Assembly: GCA_964344785.1 (NCBI GenBank)
Contig: CAYFOR010000046.1
Location: forward strand, 1 to 21,238
Source of the DNA: Thiopontia sp964344785
Lineage (GTDB): Bacteria > Pseudomonadota > Gammaproteobacteria > GCF-002020875
DNA length: 21,238 nt
Reading direction: 5' to 3'
In this document: in pieces, positions 12,980 through 21,238 of the stretch
Layout: the number at the start of each line of letters is the position of its first letter
Position numbering within the stretch: the stretch's first letter is position 1
The notes under the pieces: model-generated
Told to the model about the DNA's origin: nothing
The model's input: the letters and a program-made list of their open reading frames with translations, nothing else
Database searches by the model: none
Program-made: the position numbers and the translations under genes

Positions 12980-13858
12980 TTATCTTAACAGTGACAAAAC
13001 CTGCTGCGAAGATTGATTGGCCTGGCTGAGCATTGCCATGCCTGCTTGCTGCAAAACACTGGTTCTGGACAGCTCTGCCGACTCGGCTGCAAAATCGGCA
13101 TCCAGTATTCGTGATCTTGATGCAGAAATATTCTCGGCAAAATTCTTCAGGTTCGAGATGCTGTGCTCCATGCGATTCTGGTCTGCACCAAGCGATACTC
13201 GCCACTCATTCACCCTTCTCAGCGCTTCGTCAATTTCACTGATCTTCACATTGCTCATTGTCGAGTTGTTGGCAAAGTCGCCCGATGTGGAGACAGTCGC
13301 CTTGATTCCGCCTGTTACCGTGTCGATTGCACTACCAACTGCAGTGGTCAAACCGGTATTGATGGTAATGGTATCTCCGCTCTCCCACCCTTTTTGTATC
13401 GTGATGTTGGTGCCGTTTGTAAATGCACTGTCAAATCCGGTACTCCCCAGAACCCCCATGTTATTGAACGCCGTTGTGAGTAGAGTCCCGTGGATTTCAT
13501 CGGCCAGTGCGGCATACTCCTCATCCAGATAGCCAATCTGTGTGCTGTTATTGGTACCGTTCGAGGCCTGAACCTTGAGCTCCCGTATACGCTGGAAAAT
13601 ATCGGATATATCAGATAACGAGCCCTCTGCAGTCTGAACCAGTGAAATGCCATCATTCAGATTGCGAACCGCCTGGTTCACTCCAATAATCTGTGAACTC
13701 ATGCTGTTGCTGATTGCCAAACCAGCCGCATCATCCTTGGCACGATTGATACGTACACCTGAAGACAGACGCTCCATTGCCGTTTGCTGGGCCTGCTGAG
13801 TAGACGCCAGGACTCGCTGCGCATTCAATGAACCGACATTGGTGTTAATGACCTGCAT
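12980..13858 (-). CDS. fliC: Flagellin
   Basis: Filament subunit of the flagellum, exported by the flagellar type III system. The conserved N-terminal D0/D1 region MQVINTNVGSLNAQRVLAST runs through RLSSGVRINRAKDDAAGLAI and the C-terminal NISASRSRILDADFAAESAE to LLR are intact. Only a short variable middle (about residues 130-205) with threonine/glycine-rich repeats (ITIQKGWESGDTITINTG) separates them. At 292 residues it is a small flagellin, near the size of other compact flagellins. The gene stands alone here, with no fliD, fliS or flaG beside it, and is read from a sigma-28 promoter. The leader of about 95 bases has AGGCGGTAGG just before the ATG. Confidence -1.
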   Translation of the reverse strand: MQVINTNVGSLNAQRVLASTQQAQQTAMERLSSGVRINRAKDDAAGLAISNSMSSQIIGVNQAVRNLNDGISLVQTAEGSLSDISDIFQRIRELKVQASNGTNNSTQIGYLDEEYAALADEIHGTLLTTAFNNMGVLGSTGFDSAFTNGTNITIQKGWESGDTITINTGLTTAVGSAIDTVTGGIKATVSTSGDFANNSTMSNVKISEIDEALRRVNEWRVSLGADQNRMEHSISNLKNFAENISASRSRILDADFAAESAELSRTSVLQQAGMAMLSQANQSSQQVLSLLR

Positions 13859-13961
13859 ACCTACCGCCTAACGTACATCACCTTGTTGCATCTGTGGAAA
13901 AACTGCTGAAGACAACCGTTGTATCTTAACCATTCTCTCTTCTTTCAGCGCTCTCACAACA

Positions 13962-13989
13962 TTAACGGCAGTTGCAACGGCACACTTTA
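13962..13989 (-). promoter_or_regulatory. Sigma-28 (FliA) promoter of the flagellin gene
   Basis: On the reverse strand TAAAG (13989-13985) is followed after 15 bases by GCCGTTAA (13969-13962). The FliA consensus is TAAAG-N15-GCCGATAA, so all but one base match. The promoter starts about 105 bases upstream of the ATG (13858) and makes class 3 flagellar control likely. Confidence -1.
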
Positions 13990-14053
13990 GCCACCCTCTG
14001 CACTTGATGAATGAACCACTCCGATTTCCAATACCGGAAGTCACAGCCACCTT

Positions 14054-14099
14054 CAGGGTCGGCTCTCCTTGCACCGACCCTGGACCAGCACCCTGCTGG
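14054..14099. terminator. Tandem hairpins between flagellin and cusF
   Basis: CAGGGTCGG (14054-14062) pairs perfectly with CCGACCCTG (14074-14082), followed by CCAGCA-CCC-TGCTGG (14085-14099). No T run on either side. It probably ends or protects the copper operon transcript. Confidence -1.
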
Positions 14100-14154
14100 A
14101 GTGATGGGGTTTATACCTATTCACGAATACCTGTGTTCATCCAGATCTCACCAC

Positions 14155-14187
14155 AGTCCAGAGTACTGAATCGGTGTACTCTGAACT
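14155..14187 (-). terminator. Hairpin downstream of cusF
   Basis: AGTCCAGAGTAC (14155-14166) pairs with GTACTCTGAACT (14176-14187) at 11 of 12 positions, with a 9-nt loop. It lies 25 bases after the cusF stop. A T run is lacking, so Rho dependence or an RNA-end stabilising role is possible. Confidence -1.
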
Positions 14188-14212
14188 GTAGAGGCAGACC
14201 CTTTATTTGTTA

Positions 14213-14596
14213 TCAGTGATGATGCCCCATTGCCGAACCTTCTTCTGCAGCAGGAGACATGCTGGTGATCCGGAAACGACCATCACGCCCCTTCTTGAGC
14301 ATGAAGTGCACTTTGTCTCCAGCCTTGAATGAGGACAGCTCTACCCTTCTGGTAGCCGGGAGGTCCATCGTCATTTCCGGCCAGTTGAGTGCCGGTATCG
14401 GTTCATGAGTCAGGTTCACCACCCTGTTTGCGGCATCCACTGTATGCACGATTCCCATACCCATCGCCTCGTTACTGCTGGTGGCCATGGAACCATGATC
14501 ATGCATATGATGACCGGCATGGCTGGATGCCATCAGTGAAGTGGAAGATAGCAACCCGATAACGATCAACGGGGCAGACAACATGATTTTTTTCAT
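14213..14596 (-). CDS. cusF: CusF-like periplasmic Cu(I)/Ag(I) metallochaperone
   Basis: A 127-residue protein with a signal peptide (MKKIMLSAPLIVIGLLSSTS) and one CusF domain. The metal site is visible as H-(7)-W-PEMTM: HEPIPALNWPEMTMDLPATR supplies the His, Trp and two Met ligands that in E. coli CusF bind Cu(I)/Ag(I) with a cation-pi contact from the Trp. The mature start is rich in His and Met (SHAGHHMHDHGSM) and the tail ends in MGHHH, extra potential ligands. It follows cusA by 12 bases and has its own AAAGGA ribosome site in the cusA end. It presumably hands copper to the CusB adaptor. Placing cusF last, after cusA, differs from E. coli (cusCFBA). Confidence -1.
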   Translation of the reverse strand: MKKIMLSAPLIVIGLLSSTSLMASSHAGHHMHDHGSMATSSNEAMGMGIVHTVDAANRVVNLTHEPIPALNWPEMTMDLPATRRVELSSFKAGDKVHFMLKKGRDGRFRITSMSPAAEEGSAMGHHH

Positions 14597-14608
14597 AGTT
14601 TTTTCCTT

Positions 14609-17600
14609 TCAGGATTGGTTGGGTGACTCTTCACCCGTTGCGTTGGAAGAAGGCGCGCTGTCCGGCAGATGTCGCGCCTCCCAGATCAGGTAGATGACCG
14701 GAATGACGATCAGTGTCATGACGGTCGTACTGACCATTCCCCCAACCATCGGCAGTGCAATGCGGCGCATCACATCCGATCCGGGGCCTTCAGTAAAGAA
14801 GATGGGCAGCAAACCGGCAATGATCACTGAAACCGTCATCAGTTTTGGCCGTACACGAAGGGCCGCCCCCATCATGATGGCAGCAAACAGTTGCTTGTAG
14901 TCTGTGGGTGGCAGCTTTCGAACCTGCTGGTCGATGTAGAGCAGCATCACTACTGCCGTTTCAACGGCAATGCCGCCCAGTGCGATGAAACCGACGGCAA
15001 CCGCCACGGAGAGGTTGTAACCTGCGAGATAGACCGCCCAGAGCCCGCCCACCAGACCAAATGGCAGCGCCGTCATCACCATCACCGTGCGATCGATACG
15101 CTCGAAATGGATCAACAACAGTATCAGTATGATTGCAACGGCTGCCGGAATGGCAATCTTGAGCCGTGCGCGGGCTTCCAGCATCTGTTCATATTGGCCG
15201 GACCAGGTGATGGCATAACCGGGCAGCAGCGTTACCTGATCCGCTACCCGCTTGCGCGCCTCCTCCACATAGCCACCGATGTCACGCTCATCGATATCGA
15301 CGAAGACCCATCCTGTCAGCCTTGCGTTTTCCGATTTGATCATGGGAGGGCCTTCAGTGAACCGGATGGTAGCCAGCTCCCCAAGCGGGATATGCACCCC
15401 CTTGGGAGTATGCACCAGGATCTCTGAAAGGTCCTGTATGGTTTCACGATAGGGACGGTCGTAGCGCAGGATGATGTTGTATCGCTCCCGACCCTGTACA
15501 CTTTCCGAAACCTTCATCCCGCCCAATGCCGTCTGGATAACCGACTGGAAGATACCCAGATCGATATTGCGCCGGGCCAGCTCCCCCCGATTGGGGCTGA
15601 TCTCCAGGTATTTCCCCCCACTCACCCGGTCAGCAAATGCACTTCGGGTACCCTCCACCTCCTTGACGGCCGCTTCCACATCAAGGGCGATACGGCCGAT
15701 CTCATCCAGATCAGGGCCGGAGATCTTGATTCCCACCGGAGTACGGATTCCGGTCGAGATCATGTCCATGCGAATCTTGATGGGATAGCCCCAGCTGTTC
15801 ACCAGCCCCGGCATCCGAACTCGATGATCCAGCTCTTCGGTCAATGCCTTGATGTTCATCCCCTGTCGCCACTGATCACGTGGCTTGAGACGAATCCAGC
15901 TCTCGATCATGGAGATGGATGCCGGATCGGTTGCGGTATCGGCCCGCCCCACCTTGCCGAATACCTGCTCCACTTCCGGTACCGTACGGATCAGCCGATT
16001 GGTCTGTGCCAGGACCTCCTTGGCCTTGGAAATGGAGACACCGGGCAGTGTGGTCGGCATGTAGAGCAGCTCACCTTCATAAAGCGCGGGCATGAACTCG
16101 GAGCCGAGCTTGGAGAAGGGGTACCAGAGACTCGCCACCCCGGCCAGTGCGATCAGCAGTGTCAGCCATCTCAGCTTCATGGAAAGAGCGAGAATCGGTT
16201 TGTAGAGTGCGACAAACAGGCGGTTGAGCGGGTTGACCTCTTCTCGGTAAATCCTGCCCCGTATCAGCCACAGCATCAGGATCGGGACAATCGTCACCGA
16301 CAGCAAGGATGCAAAGGCCATGGCGTAGGTTTTGGTATAGGCCAGTGGCGAGAAGAGGCGATAGCTCTCTCCTGTCAGCGCAAATACCGGCAGGAAAGAG
16401 ACGGTGATGATCAACAGGCTGAAGAAGAGGCCGGGTCCCACCTCTTTTGCAGACTGCAGCAGTGCAGCATTTCTTGCTCGCCGCCCCATCGAGGCGGGCA
16501 TGTCACTCAGTGTTCGATGGGCATTTTCCACCATCACGATCGAGGCATCCACCATGGCACCGATGGCGATCGCAATCCCCCCCAGCGACATGATGTTTGC
16601 CGTGATGCCCTGAGTAGCCATGATGGTGAATGCACCCAGCACCCCGAGAGGCAGAGTGATGATGGCAACGAAGGCAGAACGCACATGTAGCAGAAATACC
16701 AGACAGACCAGGGCAACCACAATGCCCTCCTCGATCAGCTTGTGGTTCAGATAATCGACGGCACCACGGATCAGGGGAGCACGATCATAGACGGGCTGTA
16801 TCTCCACCCCATCGGGCAGTCCCTGCCGTAGATCATTGAGTTTCTCTTCAACGGCTTCGATGACGTTGAGTGCATTCTCACCAGAACGCATCACGATGAT
16901 GCCGCTCACCACCTCGCCTTCCCCATTCAGCTCCACCACACCCCGACGCAACTCGGGACCCTCAATCACCCGTGCCACATCGGTCAGTATGACCGGTGTA
17001 CCATTACGTGCCTGCACCACCACCTGCTGCAGATCCTGAAGAGAGGAGACGTAGCCTTTCGAGCGAATCATCAGCTCTGTTTCCGCCTGTTCCAGCACGC
17101 GCCCACCCACTTCCATACTGGCCGCCTTCACCGCCTGACGCACCCGTACCAGCGGGATATCGAAGGCGCGCAAGCGGTTGGGATCAATCAACACCTGATA
17201 TTCACGTACGAAGCCACCGACAGAGGCCACTTCCGATACCCCTGGAACGGTCGCCAGCTCAAAGCGAAGAAACCAGTCCTGAAGCGCACGCAGGTCAGCA
17301 AGGTCATGACGCCCGCTACGGTCTGTCAGCGCATATTGATAAACCCAACCTACACCGGTGGCATCGGGGCCGAGACGTGGCGTGGCGTTCTCGGGCAGGT
17401 CGTTCTGTACGGTCGCCAGCGCCTCTGCCACCCGACTGCGCGCCCAGTAGTCATCGACACCATCCTGAAAGATGACGTAGACAAAGCTGGTACCAAACAT
17501 GGAAAACCCCCTCACCGCTTCCGTCTTTGGCAAACCAAGCAGGGTGGTGGAGAGCGGATAGGTCACCAGATCCTCCACAATCTGAGGTGCCTGCCCGGCG

Positions 17601-17803
17601 AAGTCGGTACGGATGATGACCTGGGTATCCGACAGGTCCGGAATGGCATCCAGTGGTGTTCGATCCAGTGCCAGAAGACCTGCCACCGCCAGCGCCGCAG
17701 TCAGAATGAACACGATCAACTGGTTATGTGCAGACCATCCAATGACCTGGGCCACGAAGGACCGCGAAGGGTCTTCACCAACGATATCGCGGGGATCATG
17801 CAC
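14609..17803 (-). CDS. cusA: CusA-type HME-RND copper/silver efflux pump
   Basis: A 1064-residue inner membrane proton antiporter of the heavy-metal-efflux RND family. It starts at 17803, with AGGAGG 13 bases upstream. TM4 carries the proton-relay aspartate in IAIGAMVDASIVMVENAH. The three methionines of the CusA copper site are present in the right surroundings: YMPTTLPG, then SISMIESWIRLKP and IRMDMISTGIRTP, corresponding to E. coli M573, M623 and M672. This favours a Cu/Ag pump over the Zn/Co/Cd type (CzcA). Upstream end 30 bases from cusB. It is one of three parts of a trans-envelope complex with the CusB adaptor and TolC-like channel. No damage or truncation seen. Confidence -1.
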   Translation of the reverse strand: MHDPRDIVGEDPSRSFVAQVIGWSAHNQLIVFILTAALAVAGLLALDRTPLDAIPDLSDTQVIIRTDFAGQAPQIVEDLVTYPLSTTLLGLPKTEAVRGFSMFGTSFVYVIFQDGVDDYWARSRVAEALATVQNDLPENATPRLGPDATGVGWVYQYALTDRSGRHDLADLRALQDWFLRFELATVPGVSEVASVGGFVREYQVLIDPNRLRAFDIPLVRVRQAVKAASMEVGGRVLEQAETELMIRSKGYVSSLQDLQQVVVQARNGTPVILTDVARVIEGPELRRGVVELNGEGEVVSGIIVMRSGENALNVIEAVEEKLNDLRQGLPDGVEIQPVYDRAPLIRGAVDYLNHKLIEEGIVVALVCLVFLLHVRSAFVAIITLPLGVLGAFTIMATQGITANIMSLGGIAIAIGAMVDASIVMVENAHRTLSDMPASMGRRARNAALLQSAKEVGPGLFFSLLIITVSFLPVFALTGESYRLFSPLAYTKTYAMAFASLLSVTIVPILMLWLIRGRIYREEVNPLNRLFVALYKPILALSMKLRWLTLLIALAGVASLWYPFSKLGSEFMPALYEGELLYMPTTLPGVSISKAKEVLAQTNRLIRTVPEVEQVFGKVGRADTATDPASISMIESWIRLKPRDQWRQGMNIKALTEELDHRVRMPGLVNSWGYPIKIRMDMISTGIRTPVGIKISGPDLDEIGRIALDVEAAVKEVEGTRSAFADRVSGGKYLEISPNRGELARRNIDLGIFQSVIQTALGGMKVSESVQGRERYNIILRYDRPYRETIQDLSEILVHTPKGVHIPLGELATIRFTEGPPMIKSENARLTGWVFVDIDERDIGGYVEEARKRVADQVTLLPGYAITWSGQYEQMLEARARLKIAIPAAVAIILILLLIHFERIDRTVMVMTALPFGLVGGLWAVYLAGYNLSVAVAVGFIALGGIAVETAVVMLLYIDQQVRKLPPTDYKQLFAAIMMGAALRVRPKLMTVSVIIAGLLPIFFTEGPGSDVMRRIALPMVGGMVSTTVMTLIVIPVIYLIWEARHLPDSAPSSNATGEESPNQS

Positions 17804-17833
17804 AGCGAATCCTCCTGGTTATGGGGTTCTGTT

Positions 17834-19477
17834 TCACTGTATCAACACTCCGTTTCCACTGCTGTACGGGCTGTATGCCTGACCACCGTGCTGTAGCCAC
17901 AAGCGGCCATCTGACGCATCTCGCCAGAGCTGTACACCCTTGTCACGGTAGTAGGCAGACTTTCCTTCCAGCACCCAGGGCTGCAATACTGTGGTCAACT
18001 GATGCAAGGCATCTAGCAGGGCACTTTCCGTGCGTGCCTGTTGAGCCGCAGCAATGGCCTGTTCTGCATGATCAAGGATCGGCCCCAGACGGGTCAGGCC
18101 GAATTTCGGCCACAGCATGTCTCGAATCTCTCTGGCCGGTTGCAACTGCTCGGCAGTCACATCGTAGCCATCAACCAGTGCCTCATGCAGGTACAGGCCT
18201 GCATCAATCAGATGATCCATCATCGCCATCTCTCTCTTTCCCAGTGAAAGATCGGCCAGATCCAGCTTCAGACGCTGCAACTTCTGAAAGGATTCACGCA
18301 GGGTACTCTCCGAGTCGATCAGAAATTGGCCCGAGACAACAATCCGCTCATCGCCTTCCAGCCCACCCGTCACTTCGGTCATCCCACCACTACTCAATCC
18401 GGTCGTAACCTTGCGGGGCTGAAAACGACCCTCATCAAGAGCGACCACCAGATAGGCACCATCGGCTCCAAACAGCAGCGCACTGTCCGGAACAGCCAGG
18501 CGGCGATCCATACCCACCTCGAACAGCAGGTCGGCATAGGCCCCAGGACGCAGTAGCCCCTTCCTGTTAAACAACTGCAGCCGCACCGTACCTGTACGAC
18601 TGGATGAATCAACCGTTGGGTAGATGTAGTCCACTTCAGTATTGATCTCCTTGCCCGGAAGGTTGGGCAGCATCACGCGAACCGGTGTTCCAAGGGTGAT
18701 GGCTGCCAGATCCTTCTCGGCCACGGCTGCATTGATCCATACTGTGGTGTAGTCCTGAGTCACCACCAGGGTCTCGCCCGGACGTACATAAGCCCCCTCA
18801 CTGACACGCAGCTCGCTTACGGTACCATCGGCTTCCGCATAGAAAGGAACCCGCTCGACCACCTCCTTACTGGTGGTTAACGTATCGACAAACGTGTCTG
18901 AAACTCCCAGAGCGGCCAGACGCACTGCCGCAGAGTGAATACGCTTCTCGCTGCTGCGCTCCATCGCACTGAGATAGTCTCTTTGTGCTGCGACCAGCTC
19001 GGGGCTGAACAGGTGATAGAGCAGGTTGCCACGCTTCACTTCATCTCCTACTGCAGTCACGGCAAGAGATTCGACCCATCCCGCAACCCGACTGGACACT
19101 TCACTACGCATCCGCTCGTTTTCGGCAACAATGCCATAGGCCCGGACCCGGCGGCCGAACAGGGTAGGCTCGGCACGACTATAGCGAATCCCCATGTTCT
19201 GTATGGTCTCAGCGGGAACCGTCACGATGGCTCGTTCCAGGTCTCCTGTATCGTCCATCCCCGAAGTCTGTTCATGTTCTATCGACACAAGATCCATACC
19301 ACAGATGGGACAGGTACCCATCTCATCGGCAATATAGTGAGGATGCATGGGACAGGTGTACTTCGTTACGGCTTCAGCCGAGGGGGCCCCCCCCTCTTCC
19401 GTCGCCATTGCCGACAGACTCCACAAGAACAACAAGCATGTCAGCATGGCCGTAAAAGCAGAATTGACGGGACTCAT
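17834..19477 (-). CDS. cusB: CusB-type periplasmic adaptor with N-terminal heavy-metal-binding domain
   Basis: A 547-residue membrane-fusion protein. A signal peptide (MSPVNSAFTAMLTCLLFLWS) is followed at about residues 39-63 by a heavy-metal-binding domain: YTCPMHPHYIADEMGTCPIC followed by GMDL, with Cys, His and Met ligands. The adaptor part has the beta-barrel and lipoyl hallmarks, for example GWVESLAVTAVGDEVKRGNL and VRPGETLVVTQDYTTVW, and ends with a long C-terminal helical extension (about residues 400-547) that is not present in E. coli CusB. The start ATG overlaps the cusC stop by 4 nt (ATGA). Role: it links pump and outer channel and may receive metal from CusF. The C-terminal extension (EQAIAAAQQARTESALLDAL) is of unknown function and resembles DUF3347-type tails seen on some efflux adaptors. 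Confidence -1.
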   Translation of the reverse strand: MSPVNSAFTAMLTCLLFLWSLSAMATEEGGAPSAEAVTKYTCPMHPHYIADEMGTCPICGMDLVSIEHEQTSGMDDTGDLERAIVTVPAETIQNMGIRYSRAEPTLFGRRVRAYGIVAENERMRSEVSSRVAGWVESLAVTAVGDEVKRGNLLYHLFSPELVAAQRDYLSAMERSSEKRIHSAAVRLAALGVSDTFVDTLTTSKEVVERVPFYAEADGTVSELRVSEGAYVRPGETLVVTQDYTTVWINAAVAEKDLAAITLGTPVRVMLPNLPGKEINTEVDYIYPTVDSSSRTGTVRLQLFNRKGLLRPGAYADLLFEVGMDRRLAVPDSALLFGADGAYLVVALDEGRFQPRKVTTGLSSGGMTEVTGGLEGDERIVVSGQFLIDSESTLRESFQKLQRLKLDLADLSLGKREMAMMDHLIDAGLYLHEALVDGYDVTAEQLQPAREIRDMLWPKFGLTRLGPILDHAEQAIAAAQQARTESALLDALHQLTTVLQPWVLEGKSAYYRDKGVQLWRDASDGRLWLQHGGQAYSPYSSGNGVLIQ

Positions 19478-20772
19478 TTCTCAGGCTCCATGATCAGGGC
19501 GTTGATACGTGCCGCAGCAATCGTGTGCCGTGCCCTCTGTTTGGCCAACTCCATCGCCAGCTCAGCGCGTTTGATGGCAGGCTCTACCACCATCTCCAGC
19601 GCTCCCTCCCCGGCTTCATAACGACGACGGTTGGAAGCCTCAAGATCCTTCAGCCTTGCACTACGTTGTGACAGGGCCTGCAACAGTGCATCGGTGGTCT
19701 GGTAGTCGGCCAGTGCACTGTCGTACTCGGCTCTTGCGATGCGTAGCTGCTGCTCCTGCTCTGCCACAGCTCTGGTTACGGCCTCCTCTGCCGATGCCAG
19801 CTTGGGTTTCTGATTCGTATCGGCCCAGAGAGGAATGCTGGCGGTAAACTTCAGGGTAAACCAGTCATCACCATCAAAGTTGGCCCCTGCTTCCCGCTGT
19901 TGCCACGCCATCCCCACTGCATAGTCGGGATCAAATGCGGCCTGTCGCTCCCTGACTTCACCTCTGGCCACCTTCAGTTTGCCAAGTGCCACCTGCACAG
20001 GAATCAACTCTTCTGGTGCGCCTCCCCATGATCGGACTGAAATCGGTGGCAGGGTAATATCTTCCGGGTTGCGATCGATCAACTGACGCAACTCAGCCTG
20101 CCAGCGCTGATCCTCTCCTTCCAACATCAGCCGCTGCTCCCTGATCCTCCCTTGTTGGACATCCAGTTCATCGAAGCGGTTGTACACTGCACCGCCACCC
20201 TCCATTTCTCCGCGCAGCCAACGCTCCAGTTCCAGCAGTAAAGCCACCTTGTGGTCCAATGCGACCTTAGATTCCCTGATCCGCTGCCGCTCTGCAAAAG
20301 CGATGATCAGGCGTTTCCTGAGCCCAGCCATAACCTCAATCCTTTCCAGAGTGGCCAGGTCAGCTCGGGCAAGACGGGTGTTTCGAAGTGCCTCTCTTCC
20401 ATCCAAACCAGGTAGCGTTTGTTTGAATTCCAGGCTGCGACTGCTGGGCAGGTAGCGATCAAACTGGGTCGGTCTGTTGACCGGAAGGTTGTTGAGACCG
20501 AGGGTCACGTTGGGGTTTGGCAGGCCCAACGCACCTGCAGCATTTGCTTTCCACTTGCGGGCACTGGATTCGGCTATGAGTACTGAAGGATGGTACTGAA
20601 GTTGTTCCAGCATGGTTTCATAAGCAGACAAGGAGTTGTCAGCACGAACCGGGGTGACAACCGCAAACAGGGCCAGCACAGCCAACCGTGCTGGAAGGCT
20701 ATGAGGGACAATGACACTGAACCGGCTAAGTAACCATGCACGTGACATGGCATACCTAGAATATTGAGACAT
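19474..20772 (-). CDS. cusC: TolC-family outer membrane efflux channel (CusC-like)
   Basis: A 432-residue outer membrane factor. A long positively charged N-terminus ends with a hydrophobic core (LPARLAVLALFAVVTPVRA), a signal peptide. The mature protein has two helical repeats typical of OEP: LEQLQYHPSVLIAESSARKW with the PNPNVTLGLNNLP block, then PDYAVGMAWQQREAG and IPLWADTNQKPKLASAEEAV. It lacks the lipoprotein cysteine of E. coli CusC. ATG 20772 has GGGAG eight bases upstream. It is shorter than the usual 450-480. The gene is the first of the pump genes and overlaps cusB by 4 nt. Metal specificity cannot be told from this subunit alone but follows from its partner cusA. Confidence -1.
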   Translation of the reverse strand: MSQYSRYAMSRAWLLSRFSVIVPHSLPARLAVLALFAVVTPVRADNSLSAYETMLEQLQYHPSVLIAESSARKWKANAAGALGLPNPNVTLGLNNLPVNRPTQFDRYLPSSRSLEFKQTLPGLDGREALRNTRLARADLATLERIEVMAGLRKRLIIAFAERQRIRESKVALDHKVALLLELERWLRGEMEGGGAVYNRFDELDVQQGRIREQRLMLEGEDQRWQAELRQLIDRNPEDITLPPISVRSWGGAPEELIPVQVALGKLKVARGEVRERQAAFDPDYAVGMAWQQREAGANFDGDDWFTLKFTASIPLWADTNQKPKLASAEEAVTRAVAEQEQQLRIARAEYDSALADYQTTDALLQALSQRSARLKDLEASNRRRYEAGEGALEMVVEPAIKRAELAMELAKQRARHTIAAARINALIMEPEK

Positions 20773-20805
20773 GGTAATGACTCCCGCAGAAGAAAGCGTT
20801 GTTAG

Positions 20806-20842
20806 TGACAGAATGACTGTCAGTGTTCGCTGCAGATCAGCG
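20806..20842. promoter_or_regulatory. Two hairpins ahead of cusC
   Basis: TGACAG-AATGA-CTGTCA (20806-20822) and CGCTG-CAGAT-CAGCG (20828-20842) occupy the gap between the small Cys/His-rich gene and cusC. They could be a regulator site, an RNA-processing point or a stabilising structure. No CueR or CusR site was recognised with confidence. Confidence -1.
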
Positions 20843-20852
20843 CAGCGTGCGC

Positions 20853-21170
20853 TCAGGAGAGTACCTGTTTGGGTGGGCGAAGCTCGACAGGCTGTTCCGG
20901 ATGGGGTGCCCCAATGGTTGCCGGGATGGTCAATAACATACCTGTGATATCCGTTTCAAAATGCTGGATATCTGTTTGAATAGCAACACCACACAACAAA
21001 CAACCCAAGTCATGACAACCGATCATGGAAGAGGATTGATTGCCTCCATCATGACAGTGATGCTGATCGACAGAAGACGCTATGGAGGACTGTTCCACCA
21101 GTGTGCCACCGTTCTCAAGGCGATCATAGGACCATGACATCTGTACCGGTGCCTGCAGAAGCAGCAGCAC
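20853..21170 (-). CDS. Small Cys/His-rich secreted or membrane protein of the copper locus
   Basis: A 105-residue frame starting at GTG 21170; the frame is open for another 10 codons (VVYILVLLLLQAP) so the start is uncertain. A hydrophobic start (LVLLLLQAPVQM) suggests export. The middle holds DQHHCHDGGNQSSSMIGCHD and LGCLLCGVAIQTDIQHFE, i.e. Cys and His in spacing suited to metal binding. The end is proline-rich (APHPEQPVELRPPKQVLS). It lies 80 bases before cusC and on the same strand, so it is probably the first gene of the operon; the operon promoter would lie beyond the window edge. Similar short Cys/His proteins stand before efflux operons in other proteobacteria; this is from memory and the family is not identified. 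Confidence -1.
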   Translation of the reverse strand: MLLLLQAPVQMSWSYDRLENGGTLVEQSSIASSVDQHHCHDGGNQSSSMIGCHDLGCLLCGVAIQTDIQHFETDITGMLLTIPATIGAPHPEQPVELRPPKQVLS

Positions 21171-21183
21171 CAGGATATAGACA

Positions 21184-21196
21184 ACACCACTGGTGT
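21184..21196. promoter_or_regulatory. Short palindrome near the operon start
   Basis: ACACCA-C-TGGTGT is a perfect 13-bp palindrome just ahead of the assumed GTG start. It could be an operator, or a chance occurrence. No promoter is recognisable in the remaining 42 bases of the window. Confidence -1.
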
Positions 21197-21238
21197 CCCA
21201 ACGTTACAGGCCAAAAACTCATTTGACTGCATAAAACA

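Noticed and set aside
15824..16690. 288-residue forward ORF, and others on the forward strand, within cusA
   Set aside because: They are opposite-strand shadows of the pump gene. The reverse strand carries all family motifs.
1..21238. CRISPR array
   Set aside because: No regular short repeats with spacers were found in any part.

Overview
The window looks like the chromosome of a gammaproteobacterium. The order recN - bamE - rnfH/ratA (reverse) - smpB - ssrA is the one known from Enterobacteria, the tmRNA tag reads ANDDNYALAA (one residue different from E. coli), and YaeQ and the YaiL-type DUF2058 protein are close to their E. coli relatives. A polar-flagellum-type flagellin with a sigma-28 promoter and a full CusCBAF copper/silver efflux operon suggest a motile, metal-exposed, probably environmental or symbiotic organism. 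The genus cannot be fixed from the sequence alone.

Layout. 1-841 (-): N-terminal part of a receiver + PAS signalling protein that runs off the window. 1037-2692: recN, full length but broken by one in-frame TAA. 2761-3168: lipoprotein gene bamE. 3181-3359: a MITE-like repeat. 3369-4116 (-): rnfH (ratB) and ratA, overlapping. 4202-4681: smpB, divergent from ratA and possibly leaderless. 4683-4804: a long imperfect palindrome. 4885-5247: ssrA (tmRNA) with a strong terminator.

5307-12809 reads as an accessory region: a class II Fic protein, an IS3-type remnant, a SprT-like metalloprotease coupled to an unlisted 56-residue gene, DUF2058 and YaeQ genes, then a gene-poor stretch (9467-12045) with short ORFs of unknown function, decayed reading frames and two back-to-back structured, terminator-ended non-coding units (10701-11024). 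A HugZ-like haem-binding-family protein and a small unknown gene close the region.

12980-13858 (-): flagellin with a recognisable sigma-28 promoter. 14213-21170 (-): a copper/silver efflux operon in the order small Cys/His-rich secreted protein - TolC-type outer membrane factor - periplasmic adaptor with a heavy-metal-binding domain - HME-RND pump - CusF-like metallochaperone. The junctions cusC/cusB (4-nt overlap), cusB/cusA (30 nt) and cusA/cusF (12 nt) indicate one transcription unit working across both membranes.

The most interesting items are the unexplained RNA-like locus at 10701-11024 with mutually exclusive pairings, the single nonsense codon in recN, and the two palindromic intergenic elements flanking the ratA/smpB locus.
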